From assembly GCA_002284615.2 (NCBI GenBank), contig MU069765.1, forward strand, positions 247,251 through 276,327: DNA of 29,077 nt, given 5' to 3'. The notes under the pieces were generated by a model. It was given only the letters and a program-made list of their open reading frames with translations, did not search any database and had not been told where the DNA came from. The position numbers and the translations under genes were made by a program. Shown piece after piece: positions 10,653 to 20,608 of this stretch (its first letter is position 1; the number at the start of each line of letters is the position of its first letter). This DNA is from Dunaliella salina (lineage: Eukaryota > Chlorophyta > Chlorophyceae > Chlamydomonadales > Dunaliellaceae).

Positions 10653-12841
10653 AGAAAGCGCACAAAGAAATCTTCAAGGGTAAGGATGCACAACCAAGAG
10701 CTGGCCTTCAAGCCCTCCGCAACCCTGAAAATAACCATCTTGAAACAGGACCAAAAAAATTGCGCACATTATAAAAAAAGAGAAAGAGACTGGCTCCACT
10801 CCGAGATCCTGGACAAAAGTGCCTTCCACGAATGCATTAAGACTCTGAGCAACAACAGAACTCCAAAGCCGGATGGCATAGCTAATGAGCTCTTGAGGAT
10901 GCTCCCTCCAAAGATCCAAGAAACTATACACAAGCTCTTCATCATAATGTGGGCCACGCGTCTCACCCCCGTGAACTAGAAAACAAGCAGCACAATCCTG
11001 ATAGACAAGGGAAAAGGAGAAGAAACTAACCTTTCCTCCTACAGACCAAAAGGAATCGCTAACGCGCTCTACAAACTCTGGACCCGCCTCATCACTAGCA
11101 CACTTAATGAATATGCTGAAGCGCACTCGCACTCACTGCTCAGTAGTACTCAGGCTGGCTTCCGCAACCAAAAAGATACAATTCACCAGCTCCAAAATGT
11201 GATCATGAGCTTAGAAGACGCTAAATTCTTCGAACAAGACATCTATGCCCTCATTGTGGATTTCACCTATGCATTCAACATAACTGATCATGACCGCATG
11301 CTATGGATCATGTATGACCTTGGGTTCCCCACTGATGCCATAGACACTGTTAAGAACCTGTACAAAGACGCCACCACCCTCATCAGACTTGCCAATGGGA
11401 CCAATACTGGACAAATTGCAGTTGAAAGAGGCACTATTCAAGGCGACACATTGTCTCCTTTCCTATTTCTACTTCACATGGAACCCCTTCTTCGCTGGCT
11501 TCATGTAGGAGGGCGTGGCTACAAACACATCTGCATCCCAAATCAAAATCAAACTGTCTCAGACGCGCACCTGGCCAACATTTTAAGCAGCGCCTCCTTT
11601 ACTGATGACCTACTCAGCAAAACAAACACTATTCAAAACCTTAAAATTCAGGCTCGTAAGGTTACACTCTATTCTGACTGGGCAGCACTCATCATATCCG
11701 GTAGCAAAACCAAAGTGACAGGCATTTTATATGGCCACCCGCCAAGAGACAAAAATGGAGTGACACCCTCCCAGACCCTTCGCCAGCAGCTGGGAGATAA
11801 AATTGACATACAAGGGCAAAAAGCACAGTTCATCACACCAGACACACCTTTTCGCTATCTGGGAGTAGAACTAACCATGAATTTGAACTGGAAGCACCAA
11901 ATACAGTGCATGACAGGTAACCTCAAAGAAAAGCTAGAAAACCTAAGAAAAACGTCGCTAACCCCAAGCCTGATTCTAAAAATAAGTCGCGCGGCCATTA
12001 TACCCAGCCTGACTTACTCTTTCGCAGTCACTCCTTGCACCCCTACAGACCTTGAGATGTGAGATAACGTGGTGGATAGCATTATTAAAGACAAGTTTGG
12101 TCTGTGGACTTGCACCGCTAGTGCAATGATTCGAGAGGACACCTCACATTGTGGACTGGGTGTGTCATCAATATCTGTGTAATACCATAGGCGCATGGCC
12201 CTTGCCCTTACTCTGAGCCTAGGAGACCCCTCAAACAGACACCGCAATGTCACCCTGAGCCTCCTCACGATGCAAGTAAAACACTTGAAGGACCTAGCCA
12301 CAGAATACCTTACAACGAGAGAAGGAACAAATCACCGCATTATGTGCCAACTTAACTACTGCATGAGAGCCTGCCAGCTCATTAGTGTCTACTCAAGCAA
12401 GCTCCACCTCACAAAACAAAACATAAGCCTGTTCCTGGATGGCTTCAAGATCATTGATGAGGCTCTCTCCCTCCATAAACCCCCTGCCCACTCTTTCCCA
12501 ACGCGTATTGCCTGTATCACCAAACCCCTCCTAAGTCTGGACACCCAAGGACTCCATGACCTTACAACCAATAGCGGAACCCACATAATCAATGTGGCGC
12601 AACTCAAGAACAAGCACTCAAAAATTACAAAAAAAAGGAAAATAGCCCTAGACAGACTGGCAGCCTTAGTCAACCTACCTCCCAATGTAGAATCAACCAA
12701 GGACATCATACATAACATTCTTGAAGGCAAAAGTACTGCAGCTAACACCCTCCCCAGGTACCGCCAGATCAACAACAGCCACATAAGTGAGCTGGTAGAC
12801 ACACTTCAAAAATGCACCTCCAAACTCACCATGTCCAGGAA

Positions 12842-12862
12842 CTATCCCCCTAACTGCATACA
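12842..12862. repeat. Target-site duplication of element D1, left copy
   Basis: The 21 bases at 12842-12862 are repeated exactly at 13341-13361, flanking a minus-strand insert. Long duplications like this are typical of non-LTR target-primed integration. Removing the insert and one copy restores the host reading frame. Confidence 0.95.
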
Positions 12863-13340
12863 AGGTTTACAAGGGAACATAACCTTCAGCCAGAAAGTTT
12901 GGCTGCTCGGTGTGGTGAAAGAAATCCATAAGCTCAGAGATGAAGCGGTAAGTCTGAGTATGTTGGTTTTGAAAGAAACGAGCTACATCCAGAGAGCAGG
13001 CATCAGAAAAATAGAAAGATCCTGTATCATTTGACACTACTCTGTGAGCAGGAAAGGCACTAAAAATATGTGCATACTTTCTTCTAAGACAACACAGGAA
13101 GTTGCAAGGGCAGAGAAAGATGACGTGCTTTTCATCCTGCCATTGTTCTGAAACACATAAATCACATTGAGGTGCATGACCATGCCAATGAGAAGTTTCA
13201 ACTCGAAGCTTATGGGCGTGCAGTCGGAAGCAAGCAATGTTCCTCTGCATATGCCTACCCAAATCCAAATGCAGATATCTAGGAGTATGGAGTGGTTTAC
13301 CAAGAGCAGAATTATGCCGGAAGGGAAGCGCTACCCAACC
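12863..13340 (-). mobile_element. Element D1: 478-bp 5'-truncated non-LTR fragment inserted in element A
   Basis: It is bounded by 21-bp direct repeats and lies opposite to its host. The minus frame is open from the truncation point at 13340 to a TAA at 12867-12869, with only about four bases after the stop before the target duplication. There is no poly(A) tail. The intact frame and perfect duplications suggest the insertion is younger than much of the damage in A. Confidence 0.9.
12867..13340 (-). CDS. C-terminal zinc-knuckle (zf-RVT-like) fragment of a second non-LTR family
   Basis: About 157 codons on the minus strand, without the 5' part. The segment RLHAHKLRVETSHW precedes a Cys-x2-Cys-x9-His-x4-Cys knuckle (CDLCVSEQWQDEKHVIFLC), then a Phe/Asp/Gln-rich tail ending AEGYVPL. 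This layout, a short helical HxLRVE stretch before the knuckle, is the C-terminal module that follows reverse transcriptase in many plant and algal LINE-type proteins, where it probably binds nucleic acid. It differs from the CPLCGELD-type knuckle of A and C, so it comes from another family. The first ATG in the track of this frame is internal; translation would have begun outside the fragment. Confidence 0.75.
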   Translation of the reverse strand, partial: GWVALPFRHNSALGKPLHTPRYLHLDLGRHMQRNIACFRLHAHKLRVETSHWHGHAPQCDLCVSEQWQDEKHVIFLCPCNFLCCLRRKYAHIFSAFPAHRVVSNDTGSFYFSDACSLDVARFFQNQHTQTYRFISELMDFFHHTEQPNFLAEGYVPL

Positions 13341-13361
13341 CTATCCCCCTAACTGCATACA
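13341..13361. repeat. Target-site duplication of element D1, right copy
   Basis: Exact 21-base repeat of 12842-12862. Beyond it, the host frame resumes with a Thr/Asn/Pro-rich segment. Confidence 0.95.
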
Positions 13362-13499
13362 CAACACAACCAGTGCCCCCAACACAACCCTGCTCCAGGA
13401 CCCACTACACACACCCGCTTACAGGCCGCCGCATCAATCTGACAAATACTTCAATCACTGCCCCCATTCAAAACCCAAAACAAAACAACACAGAATCAA

Positions 13500-14400
13500 G
13501 AGGCCAACCTAGCAGAAATAAACACCAATCAATCCACCACCTCCTTAAACACAAAAGAGACAACCTCCCTGAACACCACCTCCCTAAACACTGCCTCCTC
13601 TAACATCACTTCCTAGAGCACCACTTCCCTGACCACCACTTCTCACAGCACGCAAGGGACCTCCCCCACACCTTCAGAAGAGGTCAGCACGAACCCTGGA
13701 AACACTCAGGATACCACACAAGAGAACGTACAAGGAACCACAACCCAAAGGAGCCCCAACAACGCTGACAATAATCCTCTGGGAGCCGCCAACGAACATG
13801 ATGTGCCTCCCACCCAAGTTGTACCACTGAATACACTATCTCAAAGTACCATAAAATCCAACAGAAGAACCACCTAGCAGAAGGACTCGATCTAAAAGCA
13901 AACAAGCACCCATAACAAGCGTAGGATCAACCTCCTTAGTACAAAACACAACCCAAAACTACTTACTGCTCCCCACTCAGGAAATACAGCAAGGAACCAC
14001 AGAGATCCCATGCTCTGCCACTACACCCACGCAAGCACGCGATATAACACCAAGAATACCCCTTTGCACCCAGGAAAGTTCTTCAACCACCACCTCCATC
14101 AGGAAAAGAGCTGCCTCTGCCAACTTTACACTCCCCACCACTCAACCTAACCATCCTGATGCCCCACACAGATGTGACCCACAGGCTGTGTCTCCCCCCA
14201 ACGAGCCACCCAGCAAACGCACGCAATCAAAGTCACAATCAAGCTCCTTCCATACACAGAGCCTCTGTAACCAAACAACATCCAATCCCCTGGCCTTACA
14301 ACACCAAAGCGAGAACCTACCCCCCACTCACCATCAACCAAGCCCCCCTTCCATGCCTCCAACCATCACTCTCACTTCCTCTAGTCAAGACACACAAAAC
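13500..14400 (+). pseudogene. Thr/Ser/Pro-rich linker of the element A polyprotein
   Basis: Between reverse transcriptase and the PHD finger, the sequence codes for low-complexity Thr, Ser, Asn, Gln and Pro. About 13520-13650 has imperfect 15-nt units encoding TTSLN-like repeats. The frame is open apart from two TAG codons and later shifts. From about 14200 a PPSKRTQS block matches PPSKRTRS in element B, so both copies carry the linker. It probably spaces the polymerase from the downstream modules. A single unresolved base (N) at 14515 lies just after this linker. Confidence 0.65.
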
Positions 14401-15005
14401 AGCCGACAGAAAAGAAAGAGGAGAAAGCTTCTTGAAACTATTACAAACCTCTCCATCCCTAGTATCTCTCCACTGGGCCAAACAGCCCAACACACAGAGC
14501 TCTGGCACTACAAGNAAAATAAATTGAGAAAGCTAGCAGAGGAAACAACCCCCCTAGACGCAATTAATACTATTTACACCTACGACCTAAATGATATCAC
14601 ACATATCAGTGACTGGAGGATCATTATTGCCAAGAAAAGAGACAGGAACAATGAGCCTCCCAAGCACCAAAAACAATACCTGACCCACTTCGTGCCCATG
14701 ACCATAGAAAAATGGGCCCTCCCAATGTTCAAACGCGCTGGGTTGGCACCTGTCAATACCAAACCTGCCGCCCGAGCTGAGATTGAGTGTGCCTGCTGTG
14801 AGATCTGCAATTACAATGGCGGCAAAGAGCCCATAAACTCTGAGCCCCCCTATCTTGACATGTATATCTGCGATGTCTGCTACTGAACCTACCACTGGTC
14901 TTGCATGAAGGAGCTCGGATGCTACTCTGATGCACAAAGACAGGATATAGATAACAGCACTTACTGGGCCTGCCCTGCATGTACACCTCTCAGCGAAGAT
15001 GAGAA
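14188..15005 (+). pseudogene. Element A PHD-finger module
   Basis: After a basic RQKRKRRK stretch come WHYK and NKLRKLAEETT blocks shared with element B. Then a Cys/His array follows: CACCEIC, about 23 residues later CDVC, TYHWSC, and WACPAC. The C4-H-C3 order and the Trp two residues before the last Cys pair fit a PHD finger, which usually reads histone H3 tails. In-frame TGA at 14884-14886 sits inside the finger where element B has Arg (CDVCHRTYHW), so a single C-to-T change can explain it. An unresolved base lies at 14515. The downstream frame (ATG at 14905) is only the continuation after this stop, not a real start. Confidence 0.8.
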
Positions 15006-16320
15006 ATTAGAAAGGGAATCAAACTCTTTCAGCAAAGAACTAGTACGCATTGATTGGGAGCCAAGCTGGGAACCTGAAGACATCAGGGAAGCTTGGCCCA
15101 ATTTTCAACAATGCATCCTTCAATTCGAGGCCTGCAAAGATAAACCAGACCTCTTTACTCCAGCTGCTGACTCTGAGCTAGACAACCTGGAAAGGCAGGG
15201 ATTTGAAAACTCAGACAAGACAAACACTTGGAAGCAGAAATTAGATACGGAACTCCGCATCAAGGCCACCTTTGACATGAATGCCACGAACCCCCAAGCA
15301 GACATCAATAAAATTGGCCGCTGTGAATTCTGGGTCACAACAGTTGACCTCATTAAGCCAAAGCCAAGCAATACAACAGATCCCCACCCCAGAGCAGATA
15401 CTACCCACTCCCCTTCCATGCCATCAATACCACCTCCAGTGCTACCACAAGTCTATTCCAAACAAGTGGCATGCATTTATGGCACGGATGGAAAATGCAA
15501 AGGAATGCTAACCCCAGAGCGCATCAATATCCTCCACACTGCATTCATGAGAGCCAGAGACAATGGGACCCACAACACAATTCAACCTCCACCCCAAAGC
15601 TTCGCCTCCGAGCTCGTGGGTCTTTTCTCACGCTCAACCCTCAACAACAAAATGCAACAAAGTAAGAAGATCAAGGATTCATACATGCGCATCCTGCCAA
15701 ATCATATCCACATTGCCATGAAAAAATGGGCTCTCGTAACCCAGGAAAAAATGGCTTCTCCCCTATACTACAACCCCTGCCACCTCAACTACTGGAGTGC
15801 ATACCCTCGAGATAGGGTATTTGGAGCAATCCATAATTGCCCCTCTTCCAAATTCTCAGGATTTTCAATATGCCATCCAATTTACGATGACCATGTGATG
15901 TGCCTTACTCTCAAACATGCCATTTTTTTCTGCCATGCAACAAAGCCTTGCCACAGCAACTTTCATGTTCTTACCAAGCTGGAGAGGCCCTATGAGCACG
16001 AATCCATACTCTAGACTCCTGAATGCCTACCCTCACTTTTGTCGCACATTGGGAACCATACCTTCAACAAGACTCAACTATGCCAACCCCCCTTTTGGCT
16101 AAGCCAAGAAATTGACCTTCCATGCCACTCCTGGAGCCTACAAGTAATTGCTGTTTGGGACACCGCTGCAAGAATCCGCCTCAATGAGAACGATCCAAAT
16201 TGGATCACAGGTCTGAAACAAGACATCCGTGAAGCAAGATGGCTGGTAAGAAATATTAGCATCGACCCAGTCCTTAATCCAAGACACCCAGAAACTGAAA
16301 CTGGCTTCAATAAATTTAAA
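15006..16320 (+). pseudogene. Element A unidentified domain, possibly methyltransferase-like
   Basis: After the PHD finger lies a region of about 430 residues shared by elements A and B. Conserved landmarks are WALVTQEKMASPL, YW-SA, FGA-HN, SSKFSGF, CHPIYD and TATFMFLP-W, followed by TNPYS-LL, LCRTLG-like CRTLG and a PPFW block. In A the frame shifts near 15.92 kb and again near 16.09 kb within a C-rich run. The order FGA, HPIYD, helix, FMFLP-W recalls cap-adenosine methyltransferases of the PCIF1 type, where the catalytic NPPF tetrapeptide is followed by a helix and a F-x-P-x-W strand. Here that tetrapeptide would be HPIY. This likeness is from memory and weak; treat the domain as unknown. 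Confidence 0.5.
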
Positions 16321-16429
16321 AAGCTACCTTCTGCCCACCAACAAACCTCTCACAGTACCACACAAAGCCAACAAACTCTTTCACCACCCACATCATCCAG
16401 CCCTTATCTAGTACGCAAAGTTGAAAACT

Positions 16430-16985
16430 GGAGAGAATGGGCTTACACGGACGGCAGCTGCCATGTACACAATGGTAAACAAGTGATTTATGCAGGGGTC
16501 TACCACCCCGCCAGCGACAGCACCAACCATGTCCAACCGAATGGAGCAGGAATCACTCGTACATCACTAGAGCCGAACTGGCGGCAATAGCAGCAGCCAT
16601 TCTCCTAGGATACCGTTACATTGCCACTGACAGCCTTTGCTCTCTAGAACAGATCAGGAAGCAAATACTCAACCCAGAACTTCATCACCAGCACGTCCAG
16701 GGCCACATCCTCAAGATAATCATACAACCCATACGCAACTCACCTACCCCTATCCATTTCTTCAAGATTAAATCTCATGTTGGAATTGTTGGCAACGAAT
16801 GCGCAGATGCCATTGCCAAGCATCAGGCCATCCAGAATAATGACACAGACATAACCTTCCCTTGTGCAAACCTCGAAGGTAATCCTTTTCATGGCACCAC
16901 CTGGTTTGCCTTCGAAGAAAGTTCCTGCACTCATGCAAATACTTCTAGGTGCCTTAACCCACCAGCCGTAAAGCTTAAACACTTC
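16430..16985 (+). pseudogene. Element A RNase H domain, frameshifted
   Basis: RNase H would remove element RNA from RNA-DNA hybrids. The first strand reads EWAYTDGSC (first catalytic Asp). Near 16.56 kb the frame shifts; in the new frame ITRAELAAIAAAI supplies the Glu, YIATDSLCSLEQI the second Asp, and FKIKSHVGIVGNECADAIAKHQ the last motif. The full D-E-D-D set is present but split across two frames. The C-terminal flank (GNPFHGTTWF, PPAVKLKHF) matches fragment E on the other strand. RNase H in a non-LTR element is typical of the I, R1/LOA and Dualen/RandI lineages. Confidence 0.87.
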
Positions 16986-17015
16986 TCCAAACTTAATGAT
17001 GCTCTACGGAAACAC

Positions 17016-17969
17016 ATGCACTCAAAACACAGACTTGGAAAGGCCAACACCAACACAGGATACTACTCTTTCCACCAAAGTTTGATTCCCCACATCCACA
17101 AAAGTATCAGTAATGCCTTCTGGACCATGCCAACACTCTCTTTCAAAATGAGGCAAAACATTTTTAAATACCGCACAGGTACCCTCTTCAATCAAAAACA
17201 CGCAGTGCGCTTCAAAATTTCCACCAGCCTACAATGCCCCCTCTGTGGGGAGCTTGATAATGCCCTTCACATGTTATCAGGATGCAAAAATTCAACCATG
17301 TCTGGTATGGTAACTGAGCGACACGATATTGCCAGCAGAATCCTCCTAAAAGCCATCAGCAAAGGCCCCCTTGGGGCAGGTATTGCCTCCATGGACATTG
17401 GCAGAGCAGACCGTCTTGCCTTACAAGACCTACGGATCCTAGAACATGCTACTAATCATTACTATGATAGGACCCTCCCCAAATATATTTTCCCGCGCCG
17501 CTTTCCTGATAAAGATAGGCTCACTTCCAGCCGGCCTGATGCTCTATTAGTTGCTCTCCTGAGAAGGGAGCCAAGGTTGAATCCTCGTTATGAATTAAGA
17601 AGTACAGGGGGGCGCGGGGGGAACAGGGAGGACTCAGCGCCAGCCACAGGCACTCCACCCACACTCAAGGCCCGTGACCCCAGTCAGCTCCACCCAGCTC
17701 AGCGACACATCCACCTTGTAGAAGTCAAACACTGTGAGGACATTCGGCCTTACAGCCAGCTTCAGGCCTCCAAGCAGCAGCACCGCCACCTTTACCATCA
17801 TCTTTCTAGGGCTTCAGCTCAAGTCACCCTCCATACTATCCTGCTAGGTGTGGGAGGAGTCATCTACACCCTGCACACATTGGAGCCTCTTCAGGAGCTT
17901 GGTCTTGACTTACAAGGCCACTTAGCTTGCTCGGAAGCTTCATGCTCATTCTGTCCTGTATGCTTATAA
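17016..17969 (+). CDS. Element A CCHC knuckle and restriction-like endonuclease
   Basis: Open for 317 codons. The ATG at 17016 is internal to a polyprotein; the frame is simply the undamaged 3' part. Residues 74-90 form Cys-x2-Cys-x7-His-x4-Cys (CPLCGELDNALHMLSGC), followed by RHDIASRIL (102-110), RPDALL (173-178) and VEVKHCED (235-242). This is the arrangement of R2-type elements: CCHC, an RHN/RHD helix, then a PD-(D/E)xK nuclease with Asp175, Glu236 and Lys238 as likely metal-site residues. A Gly/Arg/Pro-rich insert (about 190-225) separates the two nuclease strands. The C-terminus carries four more Cys (305, 310, 313, 316). It would nick target DNA. Together with the AP-endonuclease in element B, this marks a two-endonuclease family. 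Confidence 0.82.
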   Translation: MHSKHRLGKANTNTGYYSFHQSLIPHIHKSISNAFWTMPTLSFKMRQNIFKYRTGTLFNQKHAVRFKISTSLQCPLCGELDNALHMLSGCKNSTMSGMVTERHDIASRILLKAISKGPLGAGIASMDIGRADRLALQDLRILEHATNHYYDRTLPKYIFPRRFPDKDRLTSSRPDALLVALLRREPRLNPRYELRSTGGRGGNREDSAPATGTPPTLKARDPSQLHPAQRHIHLVEVKHCEDIRPYSQLQASKQQHRHLYHHLSRASAQVTLHTILLGVGGVIYTLHTLEPLQELGLDLQGHLACSEASCSFCPVCL

Positions 17970-18192
17970 ACTTGCCAGCACCAGGCGCGCACTTGAGAAA
18001 ACCTTTTTCAACTCTCAACAAGGTCAGGCACGGGATACTGCTAGTACCCCACCTGATCCCCACTGACTTCTTTCTTCTGCTTTCTCTTGGTGAAGAGGAT
18101 ACACGGTGTCTTGGCCCTAGGTATCCCCTTTTCCTTAATTGATGTGAGGAGTGTTTTCACTGCCTGCGTAGTTTTTCTTTCTTTTTTCTTTT
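17970..18192 (+). other. 3' UTR and pyrimidine tail of element A
   Basis: About 220 nt follow the stop and are closely similar to 25791-26008 in element C, ending in TTTTTCTTTCTTTTTTCTTTT. The shared end defines the family 3' terminus: a T/C-rich tail rather than poly(A). Such conserved 3' ends usually serve as the start site for reverse transcription. Confidence 0.8.
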
Positions 18193-18955
18193 ATAATAAG
18201 CGTGGAAATCATTTTAAGGACGTCTCCTTGGATATACGTTTGCAAAGTTACAAGAAGGTTAGCCTTCAGCCATGACGTTTGGCTGCTCAGCTCTCTCTAG
18301 GAAACCAAGTGAACCAGGTAAATTAGTCTATTTTGTGCACAGGCAGGGGAGAAGGATACAAGATAAATCGCAAACATGCAGGACAGAACAACTTGGCAGT
18401 ATCTGCAGGTTTAAGCAAAAATACAAGCAGCAAAGGGAGCATTCAACACAGAAAAAGCTTAAGTTGTATGTAGGATAAGTCAGAGCAATCATGCACACTA
18501 TTACAGATTTTCCACACATGTGGATGAGTAGTTCACTACTCAGCCAAGCCCCAGAAAAGTTTCACTGTTGTGCAGAGTTTGCATGTGTTCCGCCCATAAG
18601 GGCAAGCAGTGTGTAACTCAGCGCTCACAACCACAAAGAAAACAGCGCACTCACAAGCGCCCATGGCTAAGGGACCTCAAGCGAGCTCCTGCCAACATGG
18701 ACCCCAAGGTATAAGTCTCCTTGGGTATGCCTCAGGTATCTTTAAGGATAGATCTGTTTACGCGAAATAGATCTACCGAATCTGGTGTTGGGGCGCTTCG
18801 GTACAGGCTGAGGTGCCTTCTCCGGGTCCCATTGGTGGGGGCGCTTTGGTATAGTCTGAAGTGTCCTTTCCTTAATGCACGCCCCGCGACCCACGAGGTA
18901 AAGCGTATAAATTGTAAATTTCAGGATACATTTGTTTACGTATTCGATTAAAAGA
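18193..18955. other. Spacer between elements A and B with small repeats
   Basis: No gene recognised. At 18789-18823 and 18836-18871 lie two imperfect copies of a 35-nt unit (GGCGCTTCGGTACAGGCTGAGGTG-like). The left end contains a short relic of the D family. The spacer ends where the RNase H of element B breaks off. Confidence 0.5.
18243..18297 (-). mobile_element. Relic of the 3' end of the D1 family
   Basis: The plus sequence GCCTTCAGCCATGACGTTTGGCTGCTC resembles 12889-12915 in D1, and the similarity continues to a TTACAAG block. On the minus strand it reads AEQPNVMAEG and a stop, matching TEQPNFLAEG near the C-terminus of D1. Only about 55 nt can be aligned by eye. Confidence 0.5.
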
Positions 18956-18959
18956 GGTG

Positions 18960-19237
18960 AGGCGTTTCATGCAATATCTGCATATTTGGTGATGATAGCA
19001 GCAGCAATTGCTGCTAAATCAGCTCTAGTGATGGTTTTTCGCAATCCCGGCACCGTATGGTTCTACAAAGTTCTTGCTGTCAGTGGACGGGCAGTAGACG
19101 CCTGCTCCAATTCCTTGCTTACCGTTATGGACAAGGCAGCTGCCATCTGTGTATGCCCATGTCCTCCAATTAGGAACTTCGAGAGTTAGGAGAGTACTGG
19201 ATTGGCTGGGCACCAAGTCTGTATCTTGGACAGTCAT
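18960..19237 (-). pseudogene. Element B RNase H N-terminal half
   Basis: The minus frame has WAYTDGSCLVHNGKQ with the first catalytic Asp, then PYGAGIAKNH. After a frameshift it continues with ITRADLAAIAAAI, equivalent to ITRAELAAIAAAI in A; here the catalytic Glu is replaced by Asp. Similarity ends abruptly at KYADIA, just before the ATDS motif. The remaining half of the domain is absent here; a minus-strand piece of exactly that kind (fragment E) lies at 10.34-10.65 kb. Confidence 0.8.
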
Positions 19238-19239
19238 GT

Positions 19240-20608
19240 GTGAATTTTAGGGTGTTTGGAGACGTGTCATTTGCCGAAAGGGAAGGCGTTTCAGTTTAAT
19301 GAAACCTGGCATGTGAGCATGCATGTGATTTAGGACAGGGTGGCTGCTAACATTCGTCAGCTTCCACTCTGTGGCTTCTTTCAAATCTCCTTTCAGGCCC
19401 TGTCGCCAGTCTTTGTTATGGTTGTTATGGTTTTGAGCTGCAGTGTTCCAAACAGCAAAGACACGAAGGTCCCAGGTATGCTGACAGGTAGAGGTATCTC
19501 TTGGTTAGGGCAGGATTGAGGGGCGCTGTAACTAAGTTTTTCGCGAGGTATGCTTCCAAGTTCGTAACAGAGGTGGAGGCAGGGCAGTGAGAAGTTTGGA
19601 GTAGGGGTTAGTTGTCATGTTCTTATTCCAAGCCGGAAGGAACATGAATGTTGCAGTGGCCTCTGTGTTAAGAATGGCAGAGTAAATGACATGTTGCAAA
19701 GCTTGGGTTGTGATTCCTTCGTCATAAATGGGATGGCAGACTTAGAAGCCTGAGAATTTGGATGAGAAGGCATTATGCATGGCACCAAAAAGAGTGTCTG
19801 GGGAGTCCGCACTCCAATAATTCTGGTATTGTGGGTTGTGGTCTAGTGGGGAGGCCATTTTTTCTTGGGTTACCAAAGCCCAATTTTGAAAGGCAGTATG
19901 AATGTGAGTTGGGAGGGCTCTTGAAAAAGAGTCTTTGATCTCCTTGCTAGAGTACTTTATTTCAAGCATGGATTTGCGGGAAAGGAGTCCTTGCAGCTCA
20001 GTAGCAAAGCTGCCTGGAGCTGGTATCGTTTTCTCGTGCATGCCAGCAAGCCTGGCCCCATAAAAAGCCCTGTAAAGGATTTGGAAGCAGTCGGCGATAT
20101 CATACCAACACATTTGCATTGCGTATTGTATATGCAAGCCATGTGCATTGTGTATATACCTGGGAGAATGAGGGGGGATGGAGTAGGAGGGGAATGGCTG
20201 TGGGATCCTGTATCTGATGGTGCTGGATGTATTGCTGGTCCGTGTACTTCACGAGGTCAACCTCACGCAGCCAATATTTGCATGAGCCTGTAGGTTTTAT
20301 GTCTGCTTGTGGATTAGTGGGGTTTGTATCAAATGTGATTTTGTTGCGCAATTATGTGTCCATTTTCTGCTGCCATACATAGGTTTCATTAAGTTTTTCA
20401 AAGCCCTGTCTTTCAAGATTTGAGAGGGTAGAATCTGCTGTGGGTGTTGAGAGGTTGGGCTCGCTCTGTTGTGCTTCAAACTTAAGCAAGCACTCTTTAA
20501 ACTTGGGCCATGCCTCCTGTAAATCCTCTGATTCCCAGGAGGGCTTCCAAGCAACCCTCCTGAGTTCTTGTTTAGTCTGCCGTTCTCTTTCAACTTTTTA
20601 GGCATCAT
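19240..20608 (-). pseudogene. Element B unidentified domain (same as in element A)
   Basis: Minus-strand frames spanning several shifts carry the landmarks of the region after the PHD finger in A: NPTNPQADI, NWALVTQEKMASPLDHNP, YWSA, LFGAMHNAFSSKFSGF, a stop, then CHPIYDEGI and TATFMFLPAW followed by TNPYSKLL. The conserved blocks survive in both copies despite independent decay, so the region was coding in the ancestor. See the element A entry for the tentative methyltransferase comparison. Confidence 0.6.

Larger units (their letters stand above)
10655..13512 (+). pseudogene. Element A reverse transcriptase region, broken
   Basis: It should copy element RNA at the nicked target. The finger motif NNRTPKPDGIANELL is at about 10.85 kb. 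After a stop at 10977-10979 come the RPKGIANALYKLW block, the AGFRNQKDT block, the palm motif VDFTYAFNITDHDRML, and ERGTIQGDTLSPFLF. The catalytic box reads FTDD where the family expects FADD; both Asp are kept. The C-terminal part includes the RYLGVEL block and a long thumb/connection segment. Further in-frame stops occur at 12060-12062 (Trp in element B) and 12180-12182. Element D1 interrupts the frame at 12863-13340; without it the frame stays open to a stop ending at 13512. The gene cannot make an active enzyme. Confidence 0.88.
10650..18192 (+). mobile_element. Element A: 5'-truncated Dualen/RandI-like non-LTR retrotransposon
   Basis: About 7.5 kb on the plus strand. It starts in the linker between AP-endonuclease and reverse transcriptase, as judged by alignment with element B, and ends in a TTTTTCTTTCTTTTTTCTTTT tail like that of element C. 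Domain order: reverse transcriptase (about 10.79-12.85 kb), Thr/Ser/Pro-rich linker (13.36-14.40), PHD finger (14.79-14.99), unidentified domain (15.03-16.31), RNase H (16.43-16.90), CCHC and restriction-like endonuclease (17.23-17.97), then a 3' UTR of about 220 nt. Several in-frame stops, frameshifts and the D1 insertion make it defective. No target duplication was found at its ends. Confidence 0.85.

Noticed and set aside
13167..13603. Plus-strand frames across the D1 junction as a separate gene
   Set aside because: They join the antisense of D1 to the resumed linker of A and are chimeric.
10640..18200. Target-site duplication for element A
   Set aside because: No convincing direct repeat was found between the left junction near 10650 and the sequence after the 3' tail near 18192; later rearrangement may have removed it.
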